Source: Hymenobacter psychrotolerans DSM 18569
GTDB taxonomy: Bacteria > Bacteroidota > Bacteroidia > Cytophagales > Hymenobacteraceae
Direction: 5' to 3'
Length of the DNA stretch: 64,000 nucleotides
Assembly: GCF_900142395.1 (NCBI RefSeq)
Contig: NZ_FRAS01000014.1
Span: forward strand, 62,001-126,000
Shown: positions 8,574-16,196 of the stretch, one piece after another
Position numbering within the stretch: position 1 is the stretch's first letter
Layout of the letters: every line of letters begins with the position of its first letter
Made by a program: the position numbers and the translations under genes
The notes under the pieces: generated by a model
Told to the model about the DNA's origin: nothing
What the model saw: only the letters and a program-made list of their open reading frames with translations
The model's database searches: none

Positions 8574-9680
8574 GTGGCCACTTACATAACGCCTATGAAA
8601 GCCCGCATGAGCCGTTACATGCCCCGGACACGGCGCGCTATGCGGAGTCTGGTACAACTCCATGATGCGCCCTGGCGCTGGAAGGTGGGCCTGCAGGCTG
8701 GGCTGGCGGTTGGTTTGCTAGTCGGCTTGTTTACACTCGCTGGCCATCAAAACCTGGGGCTACAGGCGGCATTGGGCAGTTTTACGGCGTTGTACGGCGC
8801 CGGCTTCAGCCGCCCCGACCGGGCCCGGCTGTTACCGTTGGTAGCAGCCGGCCTGCTGCTGGCAGCGGCGCTGGGGGTGGTCTGTGCCGGCAATGAATGG
8901 CTGACCAGTGCCTGCCTGATACTGGTTAGTGGGCTGGCTAGTGTACTGGTGCTGGGCTTTCGGCTGGGGCCGCCCGGCCCACTGATGTTTGTGCTGGTAG
9001 CAGCCGTAAGCGGGCATATAGCCGCGCCGGCCGCATTAGGAGGCGCTGCCCAGCCCGGCTTGCGGCTGCTGGCTCTGCTGGCTTCCGGTGCCGCGCTGGC
9101 CTACCTGGTAGTAGTAGCACCACTAGCGCTACCAGGCAGGAGCCGTAGCCCGGCAGTAGGCTTGGGCGTGTTGTTTCCCCGCTTCCTCCTCGACGCCGGA
9201 GCCCGGGCCGTTGCGCTGCGGGTGGTAGCAGCCGTGCTACTTGACAGTCTGATAAGCCAGCCGCTGGGTGCGCACCGTACCTATTGGGTTATCATAGCCA
9301 CTATGGCCGTGTTGCAATCCAGCCAGTCGCGGCGCCTGACCAGTATCCGGGCAGTGCATCGGGTGGCTGGCACCCTGCTGGGAATAGGAGTATTCGAGGT
9401 ACTGCTTCTGGCTCGTCCGGCCGGTATCTGGCTGGTAGGGCTGCTCATGTTGCTGCAGGGCATCACGGAAATGGTGGTAGCGCGCAACTATGCTTTGGCG
9501 CTGCTTTTCATCACGCCTATGGCCCTGATGAACTCTACCGCCGGCCACGCAACCGAAACGCTGGTACAAGTCACCGTGCAGGGCCGTATCCTCGACTCTC
9601 TACTGGGAGCGGGCATTGCTATGGGGGTGTTCTGGCTCGGTGAAGGCGTGCTGTACCTGCGCGCCGCCAAGAATAGATAG
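8574..9680 (+). CDS. FUSC-family membrane protein
   Basis: A 368-residue protein with two sets of hydrophobic helices (about 45-180 and 215-350), the layout of FUSC/aromatic acid exporter-like proteins. The second half contains PLGAHRTYWVIIATMAVLQ and RAVHRVAGTLLGIG, matching the FUSC motif that follows a conserved HRxxGTxxG segment. The long cytoplasmic domain of larger FUSC proteins is absent. The start is uncertain: GTG 8574 or ATGs at 8595, 8607 and 8619 are all possible. Substrate unknown. Confidence 0.78.
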   Translation: MATYITPMKARMSRYMPRTRRAMRSLVQLHDAPWRWKVGLQAGLAVGLLVGLFTLAGHQNLGLQAALGSFTALYGAGFSRPDRARLLPLVAAGLLLAAALGVVCAGNEWLTSACLILVSGLASVLVLGFRLGPPGPLMFVLVAAVSGHIAAPAALGGAAQPGLRLLALLASGAALAYLVVVAPLALPGRSRSPAVGLGVLFPRFLLDAGARAVALRVVAAVLLDSLISQPLGAHRTYWVIIATMAVLQSSQSRRLTSIRAVHRVAGTLLGIGVFEVLLLARPAGIWLVGLLMLLQGITEMVVARNYALALLFITPMALMNSTAGHATETLVQVTVQGRILDSLLGAGIAMGVFWLGEGVLYLRAAKNR

Positions 9681-9769
9681 CAGTGCGTCAGGCTATTTTG
9701 GGTGGCGCACCCGGCGGCTCCTGTCGGCCGCTTCTCCGGGGCAGGAGCCCGACACACGGCCCCAATGGC

Positions 9770-10363
9770 TTAGCGTCGCGCGAGCTGGTTGGTTACGGCT
9801 TCGCTGAGCGGTGAAACGGCTGGCCCGAAATAGTGCGTCAGGCGCCCATCTTCACTAATGAGATACTTCGAGAAGTTCCAGTCCGGGGCCTGCTCGTTCC
9901 AGCCGTTGCGGCGCGCATCGCTCAGCCACTGGTACACCGGATGCTGCTGCGGCTGCTTTACTACCACGCTTTTCTTCATCAGCGGAAACGAAACCCCGAA
10001 GTTCACTTGGCAAAACTGCTCAATGGTCTTGTCGTCGGCCTTTTCCTGCTCGGCAAAGTCGTTGGCAGGAAATCCTAGTACCACCAGCTGATCGGCATAT
10101 TGCTCCGAAAGCTGCTGCAGTTCCTCATACTGGTTGGTATAGCCGCAGTTGGAGGCCGTATTGACCAGCAGCACCTTTTTTCCCTTCAACGCCTCGAAGG
10201 AAAACGCCTGTCCATTGTTAAGTTGGCTATCGAGCTGATAGAACGGCACCGGCGCTGCGGCCGGCTTGGGGCTTTCCAGCACTTTGCCCCGGCTGCCCGA
10301 CTTGGACAACCGCATAATCAGCGGATACAACAGTTTCAGGAGTTTCTGGCGGAAAGAAGCCAT
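9770..10363 (-). CDS. Glutathione peroxidase family thiol peroxidase
   Basis: A 197-residue peroxide-reducing enzyme. The catalytic cysteine is C73 in NTASNCGYTNQY. The GFPANDFAEQE segment corresponds to the family GFPCNxF motif but has Ala for Cys, and the Trp/Asn pair appears in DWNFSKYLI. A further cysteine in EQFCQVNFGVSFP could act as resolving residue. Most bacterial members use thioredoxin rather than glutathione; that is likely here because the organism group uses bacillithiol. The first 35 residues form a hydrophobic/basic extension that may anchor it. ATG 10363 was chosen over much longer upstream extensions that show no family similarity. Confidence 0.88.
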   Translation of the reverse strand: MASFRQKLLKLLYPLIMRLSKSGSRGKVLESPKPAAAPVPFYQLDSQLNNGQAFSFEALKGKKVLLVNTASNCGYTNQYEELQQLSEQYADQLVVLGFPANDFAEQEKADDKTIEQFCQVNFGVSFPLMKKSVVVKQPQQHPVYQWLSDARRNGWNEQAPDWNFSKYLISEDGRLTHYFGPAVSPLSEAVTNQLARR

Positions 10364-10596
10364 AAGCTTAGAACGAGAAAAAACGGCAAATAGAACAAGC
10401 CACCGCGGCTGCCAGAATAAAATCCGGGCGACATACTCACGAGTGAACTCAAGATACAGCCAGCAGGCAAAAAGGTTCTGCAACCAATGATGCGCGTACC
10501 CAGGGGCTGATATGAAATAGAAGAGTACCACCACTGCGGCGCAATTCGGTTGCAAAGGCGTGTATGGTAGCAACCAGGCGGGCAGGGAAGCCGGCA

Positions 10597-10642
10597 AAGA
10601 AAAAGCCCGGTATAAAACTGATGTGCAGTTTCGTACCGGGCT
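10597..10642 (-). terminator. Terminator of the tRNA-Asn transcript
   Basis: On the minus strand AGCCCGGTA...CAGTTT/AAACTG...TACCGGGCT forms a 16-bp imperfect stem followed by a T-rich tract, five bases past the tRNA 3' end. Confidence 0.75.
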
Positions 10643-10646
10643 CGTG

Positions 10647-10720
10647 CGCTCCCTCCTGGGCTCGAACCAGGGACCCTCTGATTAACAGTCAGATGCTCTA
10701 ACCGGCTGAGCTAAGGAAGC
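10647..10720 (-). tRNA. tRNA-Asn (anticodon GTT)
   Basis: The minus strand folds into a 74-base cloverleaf: acceptor GCTTCCT/AGGGAGC, D arm GCTC...GAGC, anticodon arm CTGAC-TGTTAAT-CAG with anticodon GTT, T arm CCTGG-TTCGAGC-CCAGG. The CCA end is not encoded. The pairing and the invariant TTCGA are clear. Confidence 0.96.
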
Positions 10721-10752
10721 GGTTATGGCGGCGTATTTTGCCGTTGCTGGTG

Positions 10753-10783
10753 CAATATTAGAGCAAAGTTTCGGAAGCTCCAA
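10753..10783 (-). promoter_or_regulatory. Promoter of tRNA-Asn
   Basis: On the minus strand a TTG (-33) is followed after 20 bases by TAATATTG, a one-mismatch fit to the Bacteroidota TAnnTTTG -7 element, about 30 bases before the tRNA 5' end. Spacing fits the phylum's consensus. Confidence 0.5.
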
Positions 10784-10815
10784 ATATGTATTCCGAAAAA
10801 ACTACGTCGCTTTTT

Positions 10816-11292
10816 TTAATTCGTGATTGTCAGGATGTTCCCGGAGAGAGAAGTGCTGTATTGGCGCAAACTTCTGTTGGCAGGGCCCTGTTGCACGCGG
10901 CCCTGCAGGTCGAATTGGGAGCCACAGCACGGGTCTTTCAGGAACAGCCGCGACGCGTCAATCCGCACCCGGGCGCAGGTATCGTTGGCGCGGTAAGGGC
11001 AGTTGCGCTCGAAAGCATAGTAGGTGCTGGCGTTCTGGCGCACTACAATCAGCCCCCTGACGCCGCCCGGAGCATAGGCCGCGCCGTTGTCTGAGCGCAG
11101 CGTCACGTATTCCTGGTTGGTCAGGTACACGGGGGTGTTGAAGGCGACAATAGGAATTTGCGGCTCCACGGCGCCTGGCTCCGAGCCGCAGCCGGAAAAA
11201 GCCATCTGCACGCCAAACAACAGCACGCTACCTATAGCGCGGCCGAAAGCTGGCAGGGCTGCTGCAGGAGTTATAGTGGCTGCTTTGTGCAT
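10816..11292 (-). CDS. Rieske-fold lipoprotein lacking canonical cluster ligands
   Basis: A 158-residue exported lipoprotein (lipobox FSGC at about 33-36). The C-terminal half follows the Rieske layout: YYAFERNCPYRANDTCARV in place of the first CxH loop and DPCCGSQFDLQGRVQQGPA in place of CPCHGSxFDxxGxVxxGPA. The motif spacing and GPA turn are kept, but both cluster-binding histidines are absent. It therefore may not hold a normal 2Fe-2S cluster, or it uses cysteines. Related Cys-rich proteins are found in Bacteroidota, from memory. Function unknown. Confidence 0.7.
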   Translation of the reverse strand: MHKAATITPAAALPAFGRAIGSVLLFGVQMAFSGCGSEPGAVEPQIPIVAFNTPVYLTNQEYVTLRSDNGAAYAPGGVRGLIVVRQNASTYYAFERNCPYRANDTCARVRIDASRLFLKDPCCGSQFDLQGRVQQGPANRSLRQYSTSLSGNILTITN

Positions 11293-11369
11293 GGAGCGGG
11301 CAAGTTGGCGGATATAGGTCAGGCTGCTTTAACGTTGCGGCGCAGGCTTGTGGTATGAACTGCTACCTG

Positions 11370-12407
11370 CTATTGTACGCTCTCGAACTGCCGCAGAAAA
11401 CGCATGTCGTTTTCCGTGAACAGGCGCAGGTCCTTGATCTGGTATTTGAGCATGGCAATCCGCTCGATGCCCATGCCCCAGGCGTAGCCGGAGTACCGCT
11501 CGGGGTCGATGCCGGATTGCTCCAGCACGGCCGGGTCTACCATACCGCAGCCCCCGATTTCTACCCAGCCACTGCCTTTGCAGATGTTGCAGCCCTTGCC
11601 TTTGCAGATGAGGCAGGTAATGTCGATTTCGGCGCTGGGCTCCGTGAACGGGAAGAACGAAGGACGGAAACGCACCTGCACATCAGCACCGAACAACTCC
11701 TGCACGAAGTAATACACCGTCTGCTTCAGGTCGGCGAAGCTCACGTTTTCGTCCACGAAAAGCGCCTCTACCTGATGAAACATCATGTGGGCCCGAGCAG
11801 AAATGGCTTCGTTGCGGTACACGCGGCCCGGCATAATGCTGCGGATAGGCGGTTTCTGCGTCTGCATCACGCGCACCTGTACGGGGCTGGTGTGCGTGCG
11901 CAACACCCACTCCGGCTCGCCCGGAGTGCGGCGCACGAAAAACGTGTCCTGCATGTCGCGGGCCGGGTGGTTTTCGGGGAAGTTCAGGGCCGTGAAATTG
12001 TGCCAGTCGTCCTCTATTTCGGGGCCTTCCGCCACATTGAACCCAATGCGGGCCAGCACCCGCACAATTTCCTCGCGCACGATGCTCAGCGGGTGGCGCG
12101 TGCCCAGCGCATTCGGAACGGTGGGCAGTGTGTAGTCGAAGGTGGGGTCGGCGAGGGTGTTGGCCGCAGAAGCCTCCAGTTCCTGCCGACGCTCATCGAA
12201 CCGGGACTGGGCCAACTGCTTGAGCTGGTTCAGCTCCTGGCCTACAGCGCGCCGCTGCTCCTGCGGCACCGTTTTCAACTGGTCGAACAAGTCGGCCAGC
12301 TGGCCTTTGCGGCCGGTGTAGGCAATGCGGAACTGGTCGAGCTGCTCAGGGGTGCTCAGGTCGTAGGCTTCGATTTCGGCGCGCAGCCGGCTGATATTTT
12401 CCTGCAT
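11370..12407 (-). CDS. pheS: Phenylalanine--tRNA ligase alpha subunit
   Basis: A 345-residue class II aminoacyl-tRNA synthetase subunit that charges tRNA-Phe as part of an alpha2-beta2 enzyme. Residues 1-90 are the coiled-coil N-terminal arm (EIEAYDLSTPEQLDQFRIAY). The catalytic core starts at GTRHPLSIVREEI and has GPEIEDDWHNFTALNFP (motif 1 area), HTSPVQVRVM, and FRPSFFPFTEPSAEID (motif 2 area), then GYAWGMGIERIAMLKY (motif 3). The four cysteines in CLICKGKGCNICKGSGW form an apparent zinc-ribbon-like insert. pheT is not adjacent. A -7 promoter box lies only 7 bases before the ATG. Confidence 0.97.
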   Translation of the reverse strand: MQENISRLRAEIEAYDLSTPEQLDQFRIAYTGRKGQLADLFDQLKTVPQEQRRAVGQELNQLKQLAQSRFDERRQELEASAANTLADPTFDYTLPTVPNALGTRHPLSIVREEIVRVLARIGFNVAEGPEIEDDWHNFTALNFPENHPARDMQDTFFVRRTPGEPEWVLRTHTSPVQVRVMQTQKPPIRSIMPGRVYRNEAISARAHMMFHQVEALFVDENVSFADLKQTVYYFVQELFGADVQVRFRPSFFPFTEPSAEIDITCLICKGKGCNICKGSGWVEIGGCGMVDPAVLEQSGIDPERYSGYAWGMGIERIAMLKYQIKDLRLFTENDMRFLRQFESVQ

Positions 12408-12414
12408 AGTACTG

Positions 12415-12422
12415 CAAAGGTA
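12415..12422 (-). promoter_or_regulatory. -7 promoter element (TACCTTTG) for pheS
   Basis: A perfect TAnnTTTG match ends 7 bases before the pheS ATG. If used, transcription would begin at or next to the start codon. No clear -33 TTG is seen. Confidence 0.4.
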
Positions 12423-12677
12423 AGTTGATTGGCGCTTGCAGGATATGGATTGTTGGTGATTGAAAATTATTGCCTGACTAACAGCTGATTAAGAAGAATG
12501 CGTGTGCTTCTGGGGGAACGAATTTTCAAGGGGCACTGCGTTTTGCAAAAGTTGGTACGGTTGCTGCAAAACGGCTTCCTACCAACGGCCAGCAGCCGGA
12601 ACGCGGGGCGCCACCCGTTCTGTAGCAGGGGCTTATGGGCTAACGCCCGCTTCCTTTTACTTCGACTTTTCACTGCT

Positions 12678-13142
12678 ATGAAATCGTTCTTCCTCTCCGC
12701 CTTCCTGCTGGTTGTTTCGGCCAGCGCCTCTTTTGCCCAAACCCAGTATTCGGTAGCTGCCGACTCGTGGCTGGAGGAGCCCGCCGCTGCCGACGAAGCG
12801 CCCCGCTACAACATGGGCTGGAACACGGCCCCCGGCCAGAGCCTAAGCCTGCACGACCGGCCGAGCACCGACTACTGGGGCCGGCCGCTAAAGAAAAAAT
12901 CGGCCAACCTCACTACTGCCGCTACCAAAGTCGTGGCCTACGTTGAGGAGGAAAGCACCGATCCGATGATGAAATCGTCGGGGGTGATGGTGGCGCCTGG
13001 CATGAGTTCTTCGCCTTACCGGCGCGTCAGCACCGATTACTGGGGCCGCCCCCTGAAGCAAAAATCAAAAACGTCTTCCTCGCTGGCTAAAACGGTAGAG
13101 CAGTCGGAGCCAGTGGCTTCCACCACTGCCAGCAACTGGTAA
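12678..13142 (+). CDS. Exported protein with two APG-x9-STDYWGRPL modules
   Basis: A 154-residue protein with signal peptide MKSFFLSAFLLVVSASASFAQ. The mature part has two copies of a module: APGQSLSLHDRPSTDYWGRP and, about 60 residues later, APGMSSSPYRRVSTDYWGRP, each followed by LKxKS. Between and around them the chain is low-complexity and rich in Ala, Ser, Thr and Lys. No enzyme domain is seen. I take this ATG because the upstream extension is not signal-like. It is the first of four consecutive genes for small exported proteins, three of which share the module. Function unknown. Confidence 0.7.
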   Translation: MKSFFLSAFLLVVSASASFAQTQYSVAADSWLEEPAAADEAPRYNMGWNTAPGQSLSLHDRPSTDYWGRPLKKKSANLTTAATKVVAYVEEESTDPMMKSSGVMVAPGMSSSPYRRVSTDYWGRPLKQKSKTSSSLAKTVEQSEPVASTTASNW

Positions 13143-13203
13143 AGCGACCAAAGCCGCAAGGATTCCGTAGGAGGAAGATCCGCTCACCCAATTGCTCTTC
13201 ATC

Positions 13204-13566
13204 ATGCGTACTTCTGCACTACTCGTTGCGGCGCTGACCATAGCCGGCTCACTGTTGGCTACTTCCGCCCACGCTCAGGCCGTAACGCGGCCCGCCGGCA
13301 CCAAAAAGGCCGCCAACGGCTACCACCGGACCAGCAATACCAAATCCAAGGCGCGGGCCGGGGCCTACGCCCGCTACGACCGGTCGAACCGCCGCGACGA
13401 AGAGAACCTGAAGCTGGCACCGGGCCTACGGCTGAACATGCCCAGCCCGCCCACTACCGACTATATGGGCCGCCCGCTCAAAAAGAAAACGCCCAAGCCC
13501 GCTACCAGTGGAGCCAGCTCCATTTCTTCGGAAAAGCAGGCTGCTCCGGCCGCCAAGCGCAAATAA
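13204..13566 (+). CDS. Exported basic protein with one APG-x9-TTDYMGRPL module
   Basis: A 120-residue protein. The signal peptide MRTSALLVAALTIAGS ends at SAHAQ. The mature chain is strongly basic and carries one module, APGLRLNMPSPPTTDYMGRP followed by LKKKTPK, with the same nine-residue spacer as its neighbours. The tail is Ala/Ser/Lys-rich. A GGAGGA sequence 30-odd bases upstream is too far to be a standard RBS. The gene follows the previous module gene by about 60 bases and is followed by a terminator, so both are probably on one transcript. Function unknown. Confidence 0.68.
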   Translation: MRTSALLVAALTIAGSLLATSAHAQAVTRPAGTKKAANGYHRTSNTKSKARAGAYARYDRSNRRDEENLKLAPGLRLNMPSPPTTDYMGRPLKKKTPKPATSGASSISSEKQAAPAAKRK

Positions 13567-13597
13567 GACCTGAAGGCTGGCCCTGCCAGTTCAGACT

Positions 13598-13642
13598 AAA
13601 AAGCCCCCGCCCGGTTGCACCACAGCCGGGCGGAGGCTTTTT
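13598..13642 (+). terminator. Rho-independent terminator
   Basis: AAAAAGCC-CCGCCCGG pairs with CCGGGCGG-GGCTTTTT, with one bulged base and a ten-base loop, ending in T5. Confidence 0.88.
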
Positions 13643-13721
13643 GGTGTTGCCAGAGGCGGAAAGAGAGTTGTGCTGATTTATGTGTAACTTATTGTATGTC
13701 AAACCATCCAATTGTTCTGCT

Positions 13722-13994
13722 ATGGCACGTTCCGCCCTTGTACTCGCCCTGGCCGGTAGCCTACTGGCCCTGACGGCCCAGGCCCAATCCGCTACTAAAG
13801 CTAAGCCCGCCCCGGCGGCTCCGGCAGTGCAGCCCTTTGCGCCTGCCGCCTCCGACGCCGCCGCCGAAATGCCGCCCGCGCAAGCCAGTCCGGCAGCTGC
13901 CACACCTGGCAGCCAACCCCCGGCCAAGCCAGCGGAGGAGACCCTGCCGGCTGCTCCGGCGCAGGAGAAGGCCCGGCCCGGCAAACAGCGCTAA
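13722..13994 (+). CDS. Small exported Ala/Pro-rich protein
   Basis: A 90-residue protein with signal peptide MARSALVLALAGSLLALTAQAQ. The mature 68 residues are almost all Ala, Pro, Lys, Glu and Gln (KPAPAAPAVQPFAPAAS and similar) with no predicted fold. The composition matches the linkers of its neighbours, but the TDYxGRPL module is missing. It may be a truncated or linker-only paralogue. The reading frame is supported by the signal peptide and by its placement between two related genes. Function unknown. Confidence 0.55.
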   Translation: MARSALVLALAGSLLALTAQAQSATKAKPAPAAPAVQPFAPAASDAAAEMPPAQASPAAATPGSQPPAKPAEETLPAAPAQEKARPGKQR

Positions 13995-14125
13995 CCACAA
14001 TTCGGTGTAATTGTCGCCCCGACAGGAACTTCTGCCGGGGCGTTGCGTTTGCGAAAAGCGCGCAACGGGTTTCTCAACCAGCGTGCGGAGCCGTATCTTG
14101 CAGAACTTTTTTAACTCTTTTTCAG

Positions 14126-14758
14126 ATGACCCGTTTTGCTTTTCCGTTGCTGCTGGCCGGCACATTTCTGACGCTTGCGCCCGCCCAGGCGCAATCCAAA
14201 AAATCCAACGACGGATGGGGCTCATCCGACGGCTGGGGCACGCCGGCGCCGGCACCTGCTAAAAAAGCAGCTGCTCCGGCCAAGAAAGCCACGGGTGCTG
14301 CCGCTACGCCGGCCGCTGCCCCGGTTGAGGAAACGGCTCCGGCTGCTGCTCCCGTAGAGCAGGTTTCCAGCAAAGCCGGTTTTGGCGGTGGCGGAGCCGT
14401 TGATGCAGGGGGAGGCTCGTCGGCGCAGCCGGGGGGCTCGGTGGTAGCCCCTGGCTTCACTGCCGCTCCTTCGCACCGCGTCACGACCGACTACCGGGGC
14501 CGGCCGCTGGCTCCTTACGTGAAGCGCAACGTCCGCCGCCCCGACCCGGTGGTGGTAGCGCCCGCTCCTGAGCCCGAACCCGAGCCGATTGCCGTGGAGC
14601 CTACTCCGGCCCCGGCTCCGGCAGCTTCCGCTACTGCTACCAAAGCCTCGGCTGGTGCCGCAGCGGCCCCTAAGAAGGCTGCCGCTCCCGTGAAGAAAGC
14701 CGCGGCTCCGGCCAAGAAGAAAGATGATGGCTGGGGCTCCGGCGGTAGCGGCTGGTAA
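14126..14758 (+). CDS. Exported Ala/Pro/Lys-rich protein with APG-x9-TTDYRGRPL module and WG motifs
   Basis: A 210-residue protein with signal peptide MTRFAFPLLLAGTFLTLAPAQAQ. The module APGFTAAPSHRVTTDYRGRP sits at about residues 110-130. It is flanked by long AKKAAAPAKK/PAPEPEPEP-type linkers. Short DGWGSSDGWGT and DGWGSGGSGW motifs cap both ends of the mature chain. Such Lys/Ala linkers resemble cell-wall or DNA-associating tails, but no function can be assigned. It is the last gene of the four-gene row and ends at a very long hairpin terminator. Confidence 0.68.
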   Translation: MTRFAFPLLLAGTFLTLAPAQAQSKKSNDGWGSSDGWGTPAPAPAKKAAAPAKKATGAAATPAAAPVEETAPAAAPVEQVSSKAGFGGGGAVDAGGGSSAQPGGSVVAPGFTAAPSHRVTTDYRGRPLAPYVKRNVRRPDPVVVAPAPEPEPEPIAVEPTPAPAPAASATATKASAGAAAAPKKAAAPVKKAAAPAKKKDDGWGSGGSGW

Positions 14759-14783
14759 GCCATTCGCCGTTTCCGGCACTCTA

Positions 14784-14845
14784 GCAGCGCCCCATCAAAA
14801 AGCCCACCCGACACGCGTCGGGTGGGCTTTTTGATGGGGCGCTGC
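14784..14845. terminator. Long-armed bidirectional terminator
   Basis: Two perfect 29-base arms (GCAGCGCCCCATCAAAAAGC... / ...GCTTTTTGATGGGGCGCTGC) around an ACGC loop, between convergent genes. T5 and A5 blocks lie within the arms. Confidence 0.85.
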
Positions 14846-14849
14846 GTGG

Positions 14850-16139
14850 TTACTGGGCGCTGTCGGCTACGGCTTCATCGGCCAGGGCAGGAGCGGCTTC
14901 GCGGGGCTGGGCGCGGTAGTAGAGCGTGCTGCAGTTGTCGGGGCGCAGCACCTCGCGGGCGGCGGCCAGCACGGCAGTGGGGGTCACGGCCTGCAGGCGG
15001 GCGCTTTCCTCGTTCACGAGGTTGGCGTCGCCCATCAGCTTGCTGTAGGCCAGGTTCATGGCCCGGTTCAGCAACTCAATTTCCCCGAACACGATACTGG
15101 CTTCGGCCTGGTTCTTTACTTTCTCCAGCTCCTCGGCAGGTACTTCGGTGTCGCGCAGGGAGGCCAGCACAGCTTCCACGGCAGCATCGGCGGCTTCCAG
15201 CGTCACGCCGGCATTTAGCTTGCCGCTCACCACCAGCAGGCCCGGCTCCAACGACCCCATCACGGACGCCGAAATGGAGTTGAACAAGGCCTGCTCCTTC
15301 ACCAGCTGCTGGTAAAGCCGGCTCGACTTGCCCCGGCCCAGCAGGTCGCTGAGCAGATCCACGGCATAGTAGTCATCGGCGCTGCGGGCGGGCATGTGGT
15401 ACACTTTGTAGAGCGCGCTCAGGGGCACGTCGGCGGCTACTTCCAGGAAGCGGGCCTCGGTCTGGCGCGGCTCCTGCGGCAGCTGCCGCTCGTAGGCGGG
15501 GCCGCCCGCAATGGGCTCAAACCACTTCTCGGCCAGGCGCCGGGCCTCGGCCACCGTCACGGCGCCGGCTACTACCAGAATAGCGTTCTGCGGCGCGTAG
15601 TGCTTCTTGAAAAAGGCCCGCACGTCGTCCATCACCGCGTTTTCGATGTGGCTGACTTCCTTGCCGATGGTGGCCCACTGGTAGGGATGCTGCTGGTAGG
15701 CCAGGGGCCGCAGCTTCAGCCACACGTCGCCGTAGGGCTGGTTGAGGTAGTTCTGCTTGAACTCTTCCACCACCACCTTGCGCTGCACTTCCAGCCCGTT
15801 TTCCGAAAACGCCAGGTTCAGCATCCGGTCCGATTCCAGCCAGAAGGCGGTTTCGATGTTGGCGGCCGGCAGCGTCAGGTAGTAGTTGGTGATGTCGGGG
15901 GAGGTGAAGGCGTTGTTTTCGCCGCCCACCCGCTGCAGGGGCTCATCGTAGCTCGGAATATTGACTGAGCCCGAGAACATGAGGTGCTCGAACAGGTGCG
16001 CGAAGCCGGTGTGCGAGGCTTCCTCATCGCGCGAGCCCACGTTGTAGAGCACGTTGAGCACCGCCAGGGGCGTGGTATGGTCTTCGTGTACGATGCAGCG
16101 CAGGCCATTCGCCAGCGTAAATTCTTCGAAATGAATCAT
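14850..16139 (-). CDS. M16-family zinc metallopeptidase
   Basis: A 429-residue insulinase-type protease. The inverted zinc motif HxxEH is HLFEH at 48-52, and the third ligand is expected in VVVEEFKQNYLNQPYGD about 75 residues later. The C-terminal half has the inactive M16 fold with LVKEQALFNSISASVM and YYRAQP near the end, where the substrate-gripping Arg/Tyr pair lies. No signal peptide is seen, unlike many paralogues, so it may be cytoplasmic. A non-catalytic partner M16 gene, often adjacent in Bacteroidota, is absent. Confidence 0.9.
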   Translation of the reverse strand: MIHFEEFTLANGLRCIVHEDHTTPLAVLNVLYNVGSRDEEASHTGFAHLFEHLMFSGSVNIPSYDEPLQRVGGENNAFTSPDITNYYLTLPAANIETAFWLESDRMLNLAFSENGLEVQRKVVVEEFKQNYLNQPYGDVWLKLRPLAYQQHPYQWATIGKEVSHIENAVMDDVRAFFKKHYAPQNAILVVAGAVTVAEARRLAEKWFEPIAGGPAYERQLPQEPRQTEARFLEVAADVPLSALYKVYHMPARSADDYYAVDLLSDLLGRGKSSRLYQQLVKEQALFNSISASVMGSLEPGLLVVSGKLNAGVTLEAADAAVEAVLASLRDTEVPAEELEKVKNQAEASIVFGEIELLNRAMNLAYSKLMGDANLVNEESARLQAVTPTAVLAAAREVLRPDNCSTLYYRAQPREAAPALADEAVADSAQ

Positions 16140-16196
16140 AGGAGCAAGAGTTACAAACTAAGATGCCGGCCCCGGCCGGCCCGGGGCCCGGCGCCG

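Noticed and set aside
7976..8581. A 201-codon minus-strand frame over the dead TlpA-like gene
   Set aside because: The plus strand shows TlpA motifs in several frames; the minus frame has no signal peptide, domain or start context.
9770..10597. A longer N-terminus for the glutathione peroxidase
   Set aside because: The extra 78 residues contain no family sequence, and ATG 10363 gives the usual family size.
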